Positions 10,444 through 17,786 of a stretch of DNA of 64,000 nt are shown piece by piece. The stretch is from Cytobacillus kochii. GTDB taxonomy: Bacteria > Bacillota > Bacilli > Bacillales > Cytobacillaceae. The stretch is taken from contig NZ_JAIVAM010000015.1 in NCBI RefSeq assembly GCF_020171845.1, forward strand, positions 1 through 64,000, given 5' to 3'. A program made the translations under genes and the position numbers. Every line of letters begins with the position of its first letter. The first letter of the stretch is position 1. Under the pieces are notes generated by a model. It saw only the letters and a list, made by a program, of their open reading frames with translations, ran no database searches and was not told the origin of the DNA.

Positions 10444-11076
10444 TTGCAGCATCTGAAAACGTATAATGCGATGAAATTGAATACGGCAAACGGAGAATTA
10501 ATCATTGAAGGACCGATTTCTGCCGATGTTCTAAAAACCTATGACTTTCATCATGATCTTGTTGCTTTCAGACCTCCAGAGCAACAGAGGAAGGCTTTAA
10601 TTGAGATTGCTGGATTACCTGAAGGAAGAATCATTATTGCTAGATTTAGAGATACGATCGTAGGCTATGCGACTTATTTATATCCAGACCCGTTAGAAAG
10701 ATGGTCAGAAGGGAAAATGAATAATCTCATCGAACTAGGGGCAATAGAAGTGATTCCTGCCTTTCGTGGAACGGGTACAGGAAAAAGTATCTTACGCGTA
10801 TCAATGATGGATGATGCGATGGAAGATTATATTGTTATTACTACCGAATATTATTGGCATTGGGACTTAAAAGGAACTGGTTTAAACGTATGGGAGTACC
10901 GCAAAATCATGGAAAAGATGATGAATGCCGGGGGACTTGTTTGGTTTGCTACCGATGATCCAGAAATCAGCTCCCATCCTGCTAATTGTCTAATGGCCCG
11001 GATTGGTAATCGGGTAAGCACAGATTCCATTCAACAGTTCGATAAACTTCGATTTATGAATCGCTTTATGTATTAG
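10444..11076 (+). CDS. acuA: Protein acetyltransferase AcuA (acts on AcsA)
   Basis: AcuA acetylates and inactivates acetyl-CoA synthetase. The 210-residue product has a GNAT fold: N-terminal strand region G-E-L-I-I-E-G-P-I-S, the acetyl-CoA loop region A-F-R-G-T-G-T-G-K-S-I-L, and the conserved C-terminal block W-E-Y-R-K-I-M-E-K-M-M-N-A-G-G-L. The TTG at 10444 is preferred: AGGCGGTGA lies 5 nt upstream, and the length and N-terminus then align with B. subtilis AcuA. The GTG at 10435 lies inside that ribosome site. It is the first gene of acuABC, 25 bp before acuB, under the cre-overlapped promoter. Confidence 0.92.
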   Translation: MQHLKTYNAMKLNTANGELIIEGPISADVLKTYDFHHDLVAFRPPEQQRKALIEIAGLPEGRIIIARFRDTIVGYATYLYPDPLERWSEGKMNNLIELGAIEVIPAFRGTGTGKSILRVSMMDDAMEDYIVITTEYYWHWDLKGTGLNVWEYRKIMEKMMNAGGLVWFATDDPEISSHPANCLMARIGNRVSTDSIQQFDKLRFMNRFMY

Positions 11077-11101
11077 TTTTTCTTAAAAAGGGGGATTTTA
11101 A

Positions 11102-11743
11102 ATGATTGTTGAAGAAATGATGAAGAAGGAAATCTTTACACTTACGGAAAATCACCTCATTGCTGATGCACTCCAACTCATGCGTGATCAAAAAATCCGC
11201 CATTTGCCCATTATCGATGAAGCCAATCACCTAATCGGCTTAGTAACAGATCGAGATATACGAGATGCGACGCCTTCTATACTAGATACAGTTCAATTAA
11301 AAGAAGGCCTCTCACAACCAATTAAACGAATTATGAAGACGGATATTATTTCTGGACACCCATTAGACTTTGTAGAAGATATCGCTGCGACTCTTTACGA
11401 GCACCGCATCGGTTGTATGCCCATTCTCAACGAAAACCAATTAGTCGGCATTGTGACTCAGACAGACCTCCTTCATACTTATGTAGAATTAACAGGTGCC
11501 CATCAGCCAGGGTCACAAATCGAAGTAAGAGTGCCTAATCGTACAGGTAAGCTATTTGAAGTTACCTCCGTATTTCGTAATTTAAAAGCCAATATTCTTA
11601 GTGTCCTCGTCTATCCAGATAAAGAGGATAGTAATTATAAAATTATAGTCCTTAGAGTCCAAACAATGAATCCGCTTTCTCTTGTAGACAAATTACGTGA
11701 GGAAGGACATTCTGTACTCTGGCCTATAGATCCAAGGAAGTGA
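11102..11743 (+). CDS. acuB: AcuB, tandem CBS plus ACT domain protein
   Basis: This 213-residue cytoplasmic protein has two CBS domains (~1-60 and ~75-135; R-H-L-P-I-I-D and G-C-M-P-I-L-N repeats). An ACT-like segment follows (~140-210, Q-I-E-V-R-V-P-N-R-T-G-K). CBS pairs usually bind adenosine nucleotides and ACT domains bind small metabolites, so a sensor role in acetoin/acetate metabolism is plausible; the biochemical role is not established. A GGGGGATTTTAA site precedes the ATG. acuC begins 5 nt after the stop. Confidence 0.92.
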   Translation: MIVEEMMKKEIFTLTENHLIADALQLMRDQKIRHLPIIDEANHLIGLVTDRDIRDATPSILDTVQLKEGLSQPIKRIMKTDIISGHPLDFVEDIAATLYEHRIGCMPILNENQLVGIVTQTDLLHTYVELTGAHQPGSQIEVRVPNRTGKLFEVTSVFRNLKANILSVLVYPDKEDSNYKIIVLRVQTMNPLSLVDKLREEGHSVLWPIDPRK

Positions 11744-11748
11744 ACATC

Positions 11749-12906
11749 ATGGACCGTTCTGTTTTTTTATATTCTGATGCATTACTTAACTATCGCTTTA
11801 ATGCTGAGCACCCTTTTAATCAGCAACGCCTAAAATTAACTTTAGATTTACTACAATCTATCCATGCGATAAAAGACACACACATGATTGCACCTAGAAT
11901 AGCAACAGAAGAAGAATTATTACTCATTCATGATCCAGGTTATGTTCGTGCTGTAAAGTTAGCAGGTAATAATGAGCTTCCAAAAGAGCAGGCAGAGAGT
12001 TACGGGCTTGGAACCGAGGATACCCCTATTTTCCCTCAAATGCACGAGGCCAGTAGCTTACTTGTTGGAGGCGCATTGACTGCTGCTGATTATGTCATGC
12101 AAGGGAAGGCAGAACACGCCCTTCATTTAGGCGGGGGACTTCATCATGGCTTTAGAGGTAAGGCATCTGGATTTTGTATCTATAATGACAGCTCAGTAGC
12201 AATCAAATATTTACGAGAAAAATATAATGCTCGTGTCCTTTATATTGATACGGATGCTCATCATGGTGATGGTGTACAATGGGCGTTTTATGATGACCCA
12301 AATGTATGTACATTATCTATCCATGAAACCGGTAGATACTTATTTCCCGGAACAGGGAATATTAACGAAAGAGGTCATAGTCATGGATATGGCTATTCTT
12401 TTAATATACCTTTAGACGCTTTTACAGAGGATGATTCGTGGCTACATGCATACGAAACGTCCTTTAAAGAAGTAGCAGCGTTTTTTAAACCAGATATTAT
12501 TTTCACCCAAAATGGTGCTGATGCGCATTACTTTGATCCGTTAACACATCTTTCGGCAACAATGAGAATATATAAAGAAATACCAAGGCTTGCTCACCAA
12601 CTTGCTCATCAATATTGTGAGGGAAGATGGATAGCCGTTGGTGGGGGCGGATATGATATCTGGCGGGTAGTTCCGAGAGCTTGGTCACTTATTTGGTTAG
12701 AAATGATTGAAAATTCAAGCGGTACAGGACCATTACCTTCTGATTGGATTGAAAAGTGGCAAAAGGAATCTCCATTTAAGCTGCCACAAACTTGGGAAGA
12801 TTCACCGGATATATATAATCCCATTCCAAGAAAAAATGAAATCACTGAAAAAAACGCTAAAACGGTGGAAAAAGCGCTTTATCCCATAAGAGGGAAAAAT
12901 GAATGA
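11749..12906 (+). CDS. acuC: AcuC, class I histone-deacetylase-like protein deacetylase
   Basis: AcuC removes the AcuA-placed acetyl group and reactivates AcsA. The 385-residue arginase/deacetylase fold shows the charge-relay histidines in H-L-G-G-G-L-H-H-G-F and the zinc ligands in D-T-D-A-H-H-G-D-G. It also has the conserved F-P-G-T-G-N and the late block G-A-D-A-H-Y-F-D-P-L. The ATG at 11749 is preferred because AAGGAAGTGA lies 5 nt upstream and the product then begins M-D-R-S-V-F as in B. subtilis; the GTG at 11740 lies in that site. Last gene of the operon. Confidence 0.94.
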   Translation: MDRSVFLYSDALLNYRFNAEHPFNQQRLKLTLDLLQSIHAIKDTHMIAPRIATEEELLLIHDPGYVRAVKLAGNNELPKEQAESYGLGTEDTPIFPQMHEASSLLVGGALTAADYVMQGKAEHALHLGGGLHHGFRGKASGFCIYNDSSVAIKYLREKYNARVLYIDTDAHHGDGVQWAFYDDPNVCTLSIHETGRYLFPGTGNINERGHSHGYGYSFNIPLDAFTEDDSWLHAYETSFKEVAAFFKPDIIFTQNGADAHYFDPLTHLSATMRIYKEIPRLAHQLAHQYCEGRWIAVGGGGYDIWRVVPRAWSLIWLEMIENSSGTGPLPSDWIEKWQKESPFKLPQTWEDSPDIYNPIPRKNEITEKNAKTVEKALYPIRGKNE

Positions 12907-13252
12907 AAATGAAGTAAGGCGCAAAGTTTTGGGACAGAAGTTATTAAGTAATGATAAAGGTTATGTAACATAACTAACATCACCTATTGATCTATGAGCT
13001 AAATTATCAATATAGAAAGCTGAACTATTGTAGCATGTTCCCGATGTGTGAGCTTGTCTAATCATAGTTCGGCTTTTTTGATTGAGTTGCTGCAAACCTT
13101 TTGTCCTAACCTCTTCTCTTTTGTGAAGAAGTAGCTAAACATTGTAACAGAGTGTAAGCAGCTTGCTGGGCGCTGACAGTAAGAAACACATATTATGATT
13201 CGCATTCTTTTATATTTACTGTTATATTCTTATTTTTCCCGCAGAAAAAAAT
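12907..13252. other. Intergenic region between acuC and the minisatellite
   Basis: This contains a palindromic GTTATGTAACATAAC near 12959-12973 and the acuC terminator. Nothing else was recognised. Confidence 0.6.
13018..13079 (+). terminator. acuABC terminator with long loop
   Basis: AGCTGAACTAT pairs with ATAGTTCGGCT (one G-U pair) around a ~35-nt loop and is followed by six T. Confidence 0.65.
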
Positions 13253-14147
13253 CCTGCGAAGCATTCAGCTCTGGTTTTTCTTCTGAGTGACTTGCTATTC
13301 CCTTTTGCCAAGCGCTCAGCTCTGGTTTTCTTTCTGAGTGACTTGCTAACATCTTTTGCGAAGCGCTCAGCTCTGGTTTTTCTTCTGAGTAACTTGCTAT
13401 TCCCTTTTGCGAAGCGCTCAGCTCTGGTTTTGTTCCTGAGTGACTTGCTATTCCCTTTTGCCAAGCGCTCAGCTCTGGTTTTTCTTCTGAGTGACTTGCT
13501 ATTCCCTTTTGCGAAGCGCTCAGCTCTGGTTTCCCTTCTGAGTGATTTGCTATTCCCTTTGCGAAGCGCTCAGCTCTGGTTTTCTTTCTGAGTGACTTGC
13601 TAATCCTTTTTGCGAAGCGCTCAACTCTGGTTTTCTTTCTGAGTGACTTGCTATTCCCTTTTGCCAAGCGCTCAGCTCTGGTTTTTCTTCTGAGTGACTT
13701 GCTATTCCCTTTTGCGAAGCGCTCAGCTCTGGTTTCCCTTCTGAGTGACTTGCTATTCCTTTTTGCGAAGCGCTCAGCTCTGGTTTTCTTTCTGAGTGAC
13801 TTGCTATTCCCTTTTGCGAAGCGCTCAGCTCTGGTTTTTCTTCTGAGTGACTTGCTATTCCCTTTTGTGAAGCGCTCAGCTCTGGTTTTTCTTCTGAGTG
13901 ACTTGCTATTCCCTTTTGCGAAGCGCTCAGTTCTGGTTTTCCTTCTGAGTGACTTGCTATTCCCTTTTGCGAAGCGCTCAGCTCTGGTTTTGTTCCTGAG
14001 AGACCTGCTAACATCTTTTGCCAAGCGCTCAGCTCTGGTTTTCTTTCTGAGTGATTTGCTATTCCCTTTTGCCAAGCGCTCAGCTCTGGTTTCCCTTCTG
14101 AGTGACTTGCTATTCCCTTTTGCGAAGCGCTCAACTCTGTTTTGTCC
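13253..14147. repeat. 51-bp tandem minisatellite, about 17 units
   Basis: The anchor GCTCTGG (or a one-base variant) recurs at 18 positions from 13269 to 14135 with a constant 51-bp step, except one 50-bp step (13524 to 13574) where a T is lost. Units differ at a few positions: AAGCGCTCAGCTCTGG is constant, while the TTC/TTT/CCC tract and TTGCGA versus TTGCCA vary. Each unit carries the palindrome AGCGCT. Because 51 is a multiple of 3 and the unit lacks stops in several frames, long spurious reading frames arise on both strands. No ribosome site or start fits any of them, and the 50-bp unit breaks the frame. It sits between the acuABC terminator and the lipoprotein gene. Confidence 0.95.
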
Positions 14148-14186
14148 CAGTCTCTGCTTGTTTTAACTTAATAGGATCACGGGCGT

Positions 14187-14633
14187 CTATTCTCCAAGAT
14201 TTTCAATTTCATTGTAAATGGATGTGATGTCATTAATTGTTTGCATAAATTCTTGGTCCTCGATAAATGCCTCAGATAATGTCCCTTTCTCCAAACTTTC
14301 CTCAAGCTTAACTAACTGCGTAGATAATGCTTCATTTTGTTGCACCAATTCAGCATGCAGACTATCAATTAATTCTGGTGCTTCAGTGTTTTCAATTGTA
14401 TCGATGGCATTTTGTAAATCCTCTACATTTTTTTCCAGTGATGCTGCAACATTCTCATCCGTTATCGCTTGCTCTGCTTGTTCCGGAAATTCGTTGGCAA
14501 ACTGTGTAATCTCATTCATATAATCTTCCACATCATTTACGTAAGCCAACGTATTTTTTGTATCTTCAATTGGCGAACACGCAGACAAGCTTAACAACAT
14601 ACCAAAAGCAGCAAGGTAAACTTTTGTTTTCAT
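14187..14633 (-). CDS. Putative lipoprotein behind the Mn-type riboswitch (YybP-like)
   Basis: The 148-residue product begins with a lipoprotein signal peptide: Lys residues, a hydrophobic core and lipobox L-S-A-C with Cys19. It should be anchored on the outer membrane face. The mature part is acidic, helical and Glu/Asn/Gln-rich, with no catalytic motif. Length, lipobox and position behind a yybP-ykoY riboswitch suggest relation to B. subtilis YybP or a DUF6376-type lipoprotein; this is inference. It starts 3 nt after a 37-codon ORF, so the two are probably co-translated. The function may concern manganese, judging only from the riboswitch. Confidence 0.75.
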   Translation of the reverse strand: MKTKVYLAAFGMLLSLSACSPIEDTKNTLAYVNDVEDYMNEITQFANEFPEQAEQAITDENVAASLEKNVEDLQNAIDTIENTEAPELIDSLHAELVQQNEALSTQLVKLEESLEKGTLSEAFIEDQEFMQTINDITSIYNEIENLGE

Positions 14634-14636
14634 CCC

Positions 14637-14750
14637 TTATCTACCCTTTCTTTTCTTTAACTGTTCTTTTATGATTGGCACTGCTTTTTTCTTCAAAAAC
14701 TTCACGCCTTCTTTTTGAATGAGTCTCTTTAATAATTTTTTCACAGCCAT
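14637..14750 (-). CDS. 37-residue cationic small protein
   Basis: The ATG at 14750 follows AAGGAGTGA with good spacing and opens a 37-codon frame ending in TAA, three bases before the lipoprotein ATG. The product is Lys/Arg-rich (about 17 of 37 residues basic) and may form an amphipathic helix: M-A-V-K-K-L-L-K-R-L at the start and K-R-K-G-R at the end. It has no long hydrophobic span. It lies directly downstream of the riboswitch terminator, so it would be the first gene turned on. I do not recognise the family. Confidence 0.6.
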   Translation of the reverse strand: MAVKKLLKRLIQKEGVKFLKKKAVPIIKEQLKKRKGR

Positions 14751-14806
14751 TAGTCTTCACTCCTTCATAAATGAGTTAGTTAGTCTTTCTTTTTTTAAAA
14801 GCACGA

Positions 14807-14925
14807 CAAAAACCCTTACCAAAGAAACTTGGTAAAGGTCTCGCAAACAACGAATGTTGCCAATAAAGCCGAGGGAGAGTCCCTGTACTGACGACTTTAC
14901 TGTAACTGCTACTCCCCTTTAGACA
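14807..14925 (-). ncRNA. yybP-ykoY-type (manganese) riboswitch with terminator
   Basis: Read on the minus strand, AAAGGGGAGTAGC (complement of 14908-14920) and GCGAGACCTTT (complement of 14834-14844) are the two conserved aptamer strands. GTCGTCAGTACA lies in between. These are hallmarks of the yybP-ykoY class, known to bind Mn2+. The P1 3' strand is also the 5' arm of a terminator, CCTTTACCA paired with TGGTAAGG and followed by five T (14808-14838). Ligand-stabilised P1 should therefore block the terminator and switch genes on. Class assignment is from memory of the consensus. Confidence 0.82.
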
Positions 14926-14954
14926 AAAGGTAGTTGTATATTTAAGTTTTCCCA

Positions 14955-14983
14955 ATTATACCATGCCCATATTTAACCTGCAA
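14955..14983 (-). promoter_or_regulatory. SigA promoter of the riboswitch transcript
   Basis: TTGCAG (complement of 14978-14983), 17 nt spacing and TATAAT (complement of 14955-14960). Transcription would start about 20-25 nt before the aptamer. Confidence 0.75.
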
Positions 14984-15063
14984 CTGATTGCAACCTTCAT
15001 ATGAAAGAAGAAGTCGATGACAGTTTTCAATTAGAAAAATATGAGCTTAAAGCCCAATCAAGC

Positions 15064-15522
15064 TTAGCCTTCCACTCCTTGGAATGCATCCCACTTTCCT
15101 TGTAATTTGCGCAACAAGATGATTTGACCCGTATGATACGCCGTATGCAAATAAAGATGACTCAATGCCTCACTGGCATGATTCATAACTAAATCATCCG
15201 CTGCTTCTAGGTTTTTTTTCCAATCATTATATAAATGATGAATCCTCTCTCTCGTATGAGAAAAAGTTATCCCTTCATCCAACTGAAAAGTATCTTCTTT
15301 CGATTGTTCATCCACTGGTTCTTCTTTGAAGCGATGCAAGTATCTTTCATTATAATAAAGAAGATGTGTTGTGATTTCATGGATACTATGAACGTCTTCG
15401 TTCGGTTTCCAATTTGCCTCTTCGTCACTCAAATTGACTATGCTATTCAGCAAACTAACAAACCAACCATTTTTATGATGTGATGCATTTAATTGCTCTT
15501 TTAATACCTCCCTTAATTCCAT
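15064..15522 (-). CDS. DinB/YfiT-family putative metal-dependent protein
   Basis: This 152-residue four-helix-bundle protein has the spaced histidines of the DinB superfamily: H-E-I-T-T-H-L near 40 and H-T-A-Y-H-T-G-Q near 130. In this superfamily three histidines hold a divalent metal, and some members are thiol transferases, including bacillithiol-dependent ones; the substrate here is unknown. The start at 15522 follows AAGGGGGCAAAG. A longer reading from 15555 would overlap the upstream cupin gene. It is the last gene of a three-gene operon with the cupin and flavin reductase genes. Confidence 0.75.
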   Translation of the reverse strand: MELREVLKEQLNASHHKNGWFVSLLNSIVNLSDEEANWKPNEDVHSIHEITTHLLYYNERYLHRFKEEPVDEQSKEDTFQLDEGITFSHTRERIHHLYNDWKKNLEAADDLVMNHASEALSHLYLHTAYHTGQIILLRKLQGKWDAFQGVEG

Positions 15523-15538
15523 CACTTTGCCCCCTTTC

Positions 15539-15904
15539 TTAAATCCAAACATCATTTTCAGCCGTCAATGATGATTTCACCTCTCCTGTATTAATCACTC
15601 CTTTCGGTTCAATTAATATGACATGGCACTCTTCTTTTGCATATGGACAATGTTCCACTCCCTGAGGGACAACGAATAAATCACCATTCTTTAATACCAC
15701 ATCTTCTTCTCTCATGCGAATCGTTAATTCACCTTTAACCACCAAAAATACTTCGTCTGTATGATCATGCTTGTGCCACACGAACTCCCCTGAGAATTTA
15801 GCGACCTTCAATTGATAATTATTCATTTCTGCAACAACTTTTGGAGACCAAAACGTATGAAATTTTGTTAGTTTTTCTTGAATGTTAATGGGTTGATTGT
15901 TCAT
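15539..15904 (-). CDS. Single-domain cupin protein
   Basis: This 121-residue small beta-barrel has cupin motif 1 as H-K-H-D-H-T-D-E-V-F with ligands His, His and Glu, and motif 2 around P-Q-G-V-E-H-C-P. A divalent metal is expected. Such proteins include phosphomannose-isomerase-like sugar-binding and dioxygenase-like members, and the substrate cannot be read from sequence. It is 2 bp from the preceding flavin reductase gene, indicating co-transcription. It ends 16 bp before the DinB start. Confidence 0.8.
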   Translation of the reverse strand: MNNQPINIQEKLTKFHTFWSPKVVAEMNNYQLKVAKFSGEFVWHKHDHTDEVFLVVKGELTIRMREEDVVLKNGDLFVVPQGVEHCPYAKEECHVILIEPKGVINTGEVKSSLTAENDVWI

Positions 15905-15906
15905 TT

Positions 15907-16461
15907 TTATGCCTCATTTCCTTGTGAAATAACTTTATTCATTTCTTTTGCTGCATTTATTGCCCTCGTATCTTTTTCGATATCTTCCGGTTTGTTTCCT
16001 TCACCCAATATATATCCTAAAAACTTCATTCCTATAAAATCAAAGATGTACTGAAATTGTTGAATCATTGGTAATCCCTTGATCGTTGGCTGATCTCCAC
16101 CAACAGCTATGACATAAGCTTGTTTATTTTCCATGCACTTCTTAAAGTGTTTCATTTCGGGATCCCTGAGTGTTTGGGACCAACGATCGATAAAATTCTT
16201 CATCATACCGGACATACTATACCAGTAAATAGGTGTAGCAAATATTAACGTTTCATATGTCATTATTTCTTGAATTAATTGTTGATAATCATCATCCACT
16301 AGAGGAAAACCGCCTTCACTATGTCGATGATCCTTTATAGCATTTATTTGATAGTTAGATAAATGAAATTCCTTAACTTTCACCCCAATTATCACTTGTT
16401 TCGCCAACCATTCAGTATTCCCGCTTTTACGTGTTCCACCATATATGACTGCTATATTCAT
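15907..16461 (-). CDS. NAD(P)H-dependent FMN reductase, flavodoxin-like fold
   Basis: In this 184-residue protein the N-terminal Y-G-G-T-R-K-S-G-N-T is the FMN phosphate loop of the NADPH-dependent FMN-reductase family. T-P-I-Y-W-Y-S-M-S-G-M-M-K-N-F-I-D-R-W is the second flavin-contact block. It probably reduces quinones, flavins or azo/nitro compounds; the exact substrate is unknown. It is the first gene of the operon with a cupin and a DinB protein, and divergent from a LysR regulator across two palindromes, so that regulator probably controls it. Confidence 0.85.
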   Translation of the reverse strand: MNIAVIYGGTRKSGNTEWLAKQVIIGVKVKEFHLSNYQINAIKDHRHSEGGFPLVDDDYQQLIQEIMTYETLIFATPIYWYSMSGMMKNFIDRWSQTLRDPEMKHFKKCMENKQAYVIAVGGDQPTIKGLPMIQQFQYIFDFIGMKFLGYILGEGNKPEDIEKDTRAINAAKEMNKVISQGNEA

Positions 16462-16500
16462 TACGATTCACTCCTCTAGTTTCCTATCATATTAAGTTTA

Positions 16501-16526
16501 ATCTGTATCTATTAATAGATACAGAT
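16501..16526. promoter_or_regulatory. Perfect 26-bp palindrome, probable LysR operator
   Basis: ATCTGTATCTATT is followed immediately by its exact reverse complement. A second dyad, GATGATA...TATCATC, overlaps its end at 16524-16546. Both lie between the divergent flavin reductase and LysR genes, typical of LysR-type binding sites. Assignment to that regulator is inference. Confidence 0.65.
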
Positions 16527-16579
16527 GATAATATAGATATCATCAATCGAAAAATACGATCAATGCAGAAGGTGAAAAA

Positions 16580-17491
16580 ATGGATATGAAGCAATTAAAG
16601 ACCTTTCAAACAGCGGCCACTACTTTGAATTTTACAAAAACTGCAAAAATGCTTAATTTTGCGCAATCAAGTGTAACCGCTCAAATAAAAGCATTAGAAG
16701 CAGAACTGCAACACCCACTTTTTGAAAGGTTGGGAAAAAAACTTGTTTTGACCGCTACCGGTAAAGAATACAAGAAGTATGTTGACCAAATGTTAAGGTT
16801 AAATGATGAGGCACTACAAAAAATAAGTGACAAACAGTTTAGAACAGCCTCCTTAACAATTGGCGCACAAGAAAGTCAATGTACTTACCGACTTCCACGA
16901 GTTTTACAATTATTTAAATCACAGTTTCCTCATGTAAAATTGACGTTTAAACCTGCCCATTCTGATGATTCAGCAAGAGCACTTTTAGATGATGGTACAC
17001 TCGACCTTGCCTTTATCATGGATGTGAGAAAAACCCCTGAGACCTTACTGACAGAGACATTAATAATTGAAGAGTTAAAAATGGTCGCAGCGCCAGAGTA
17101 TGCAATTAAATCAAGCGTTACCCTAAAAGATTTACAAAATGAATCATTTCTCTTAACCGAAATCGGATGTGCCTATCGCACTTTATTGGAGCAGACTTTA
17201 GCGGGGGAAAATGTCTTTTTGCATAACAGTATTGAGTTTGTGAGTATAGAGGCCCTTAAACAATGTGTAATAGCTGGACTAGGTGTGGCTTTTCTTCCCG
17301 CCATGGTCGTCAATAAAGAGCTTCACAACGGTCAATTAAAAGAAGTTATTTGGCCAAACGAACACATTCAACTCTATACACAAATAGCTTGGCATAAAAA
17401 CAAACAAATGACACCACCACTACAAGCATTTATTGATTTAACTAGAAACGTATTTAAAGAGGAGAGAAAAAAAGCTGTTGGTTCTTATTAA
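16580..17491 (+). CDS. LysR-family transcriptional regulator
   Basis: This 303-residue protein has an N-terminal winged HTH (~1-60: F-T-K-T-A-K-M-L-N-F-A-Q-S-S-V-T-A, then L-F-E-R-L-G-K-K) and a periplasmic-binding-protein-like effector domain (~90-290). It lies divergent to the flavin reductase/cupin/DinB operon with a perfect palindrome between, the usual arrangement for a LysR regulator of a neighbouring operon. A GGTGA site precedes the ATG. The effector is unknown. Confidence 0.92.
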   Translation: MDMKQLKTFQTAATTLNFTKTAKMLNFAQSSVTAQIKALEAELQHPLFERLGKKLVLTATGKEYKKYVDQMLRLNDEALQKISDKQFRTASLTIGAQESQCTYRLPRVLQLFKSQFPHVKLTFKPAHSDDSARALLDDGTLDLAFIMDVRKTPETLLTETLIIEELKMVAAPEYAIKSSVTLKDLQNESFLLTEIGCAYRTLLEQTLAGENVFLHNSIEFVSIEALKQCVIAGLGVAFLPAMVVNKELHNGQLKEVIWPNEHIQLYTQIAWHKNKQMTPPLQAFIDLTRNVFKEERKKAVGSY

Positions 17492-17692
17492 TAAGAGTTA
17501 ATCCTATTGTCGATAGCTTGGCAGTTACTATTTAATGATCGTCTCCACTATGTGAAAAATGTCGTAACAAGTTGTAACGCAAACAATCTAAATTTGCGCA
17601 AGGAAACAAAATTTACTAATGAAAAGGCTAACACCACCATCGCTCGGCTTTCACTTCTGCTTTTCCACTCTTGTCCATCATTTCCTTATATG

Positions 17693-17728
17693 AAAAAACC
17701 CAATCCGATTTGATCAGATTGGGTTTTT
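17693..17728. terminator. Bidirectional terminator
   Basis: AAAAACCCAATC pairs exactly with GATTGGGTTTTT around an 11-nt loop, giving a T-run on either strand. It serves the LysR gene and possibly the convergent MFS gene. Confidence 0.85.
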
Positions 17729-17786
17729 ACTATCGCCTATTACTCTCATAATAATATTTGATTGAGCGCTCAATCATCAATCATTT

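Noticed and set aside
13253..14147. CRISPR array
   Set aside because: Units are contiguous with no unique spacers, the period is set by the whole unit, and no cas genes are near.
13253..14147. Array units as full cre sites
   Set aside because: Only the core fits; the outer TG and CA positions do not. Kept as a low-interest finding only.
13222..14166. Long repeat proteins on both strands of the 51-bp array
   Set aside because: They arise in several frames because the unit is a multiple of 3 without stops. No ribosome site or fitting start exists, and the 50-bp unit shifts the frame.
17507..17713. 68-codon plus-strand reading frame after the LysR gene
   Set aside because: No ribosome site, low-complexity composition, and it runs into the terminator at 17693.
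17750..17776. GATTGAGC palindrome as a TetR-type operator
   Set aside because: It lies past the MFS stop codon in a convergent region, away from any promoter; more likely a 3' hairpin.
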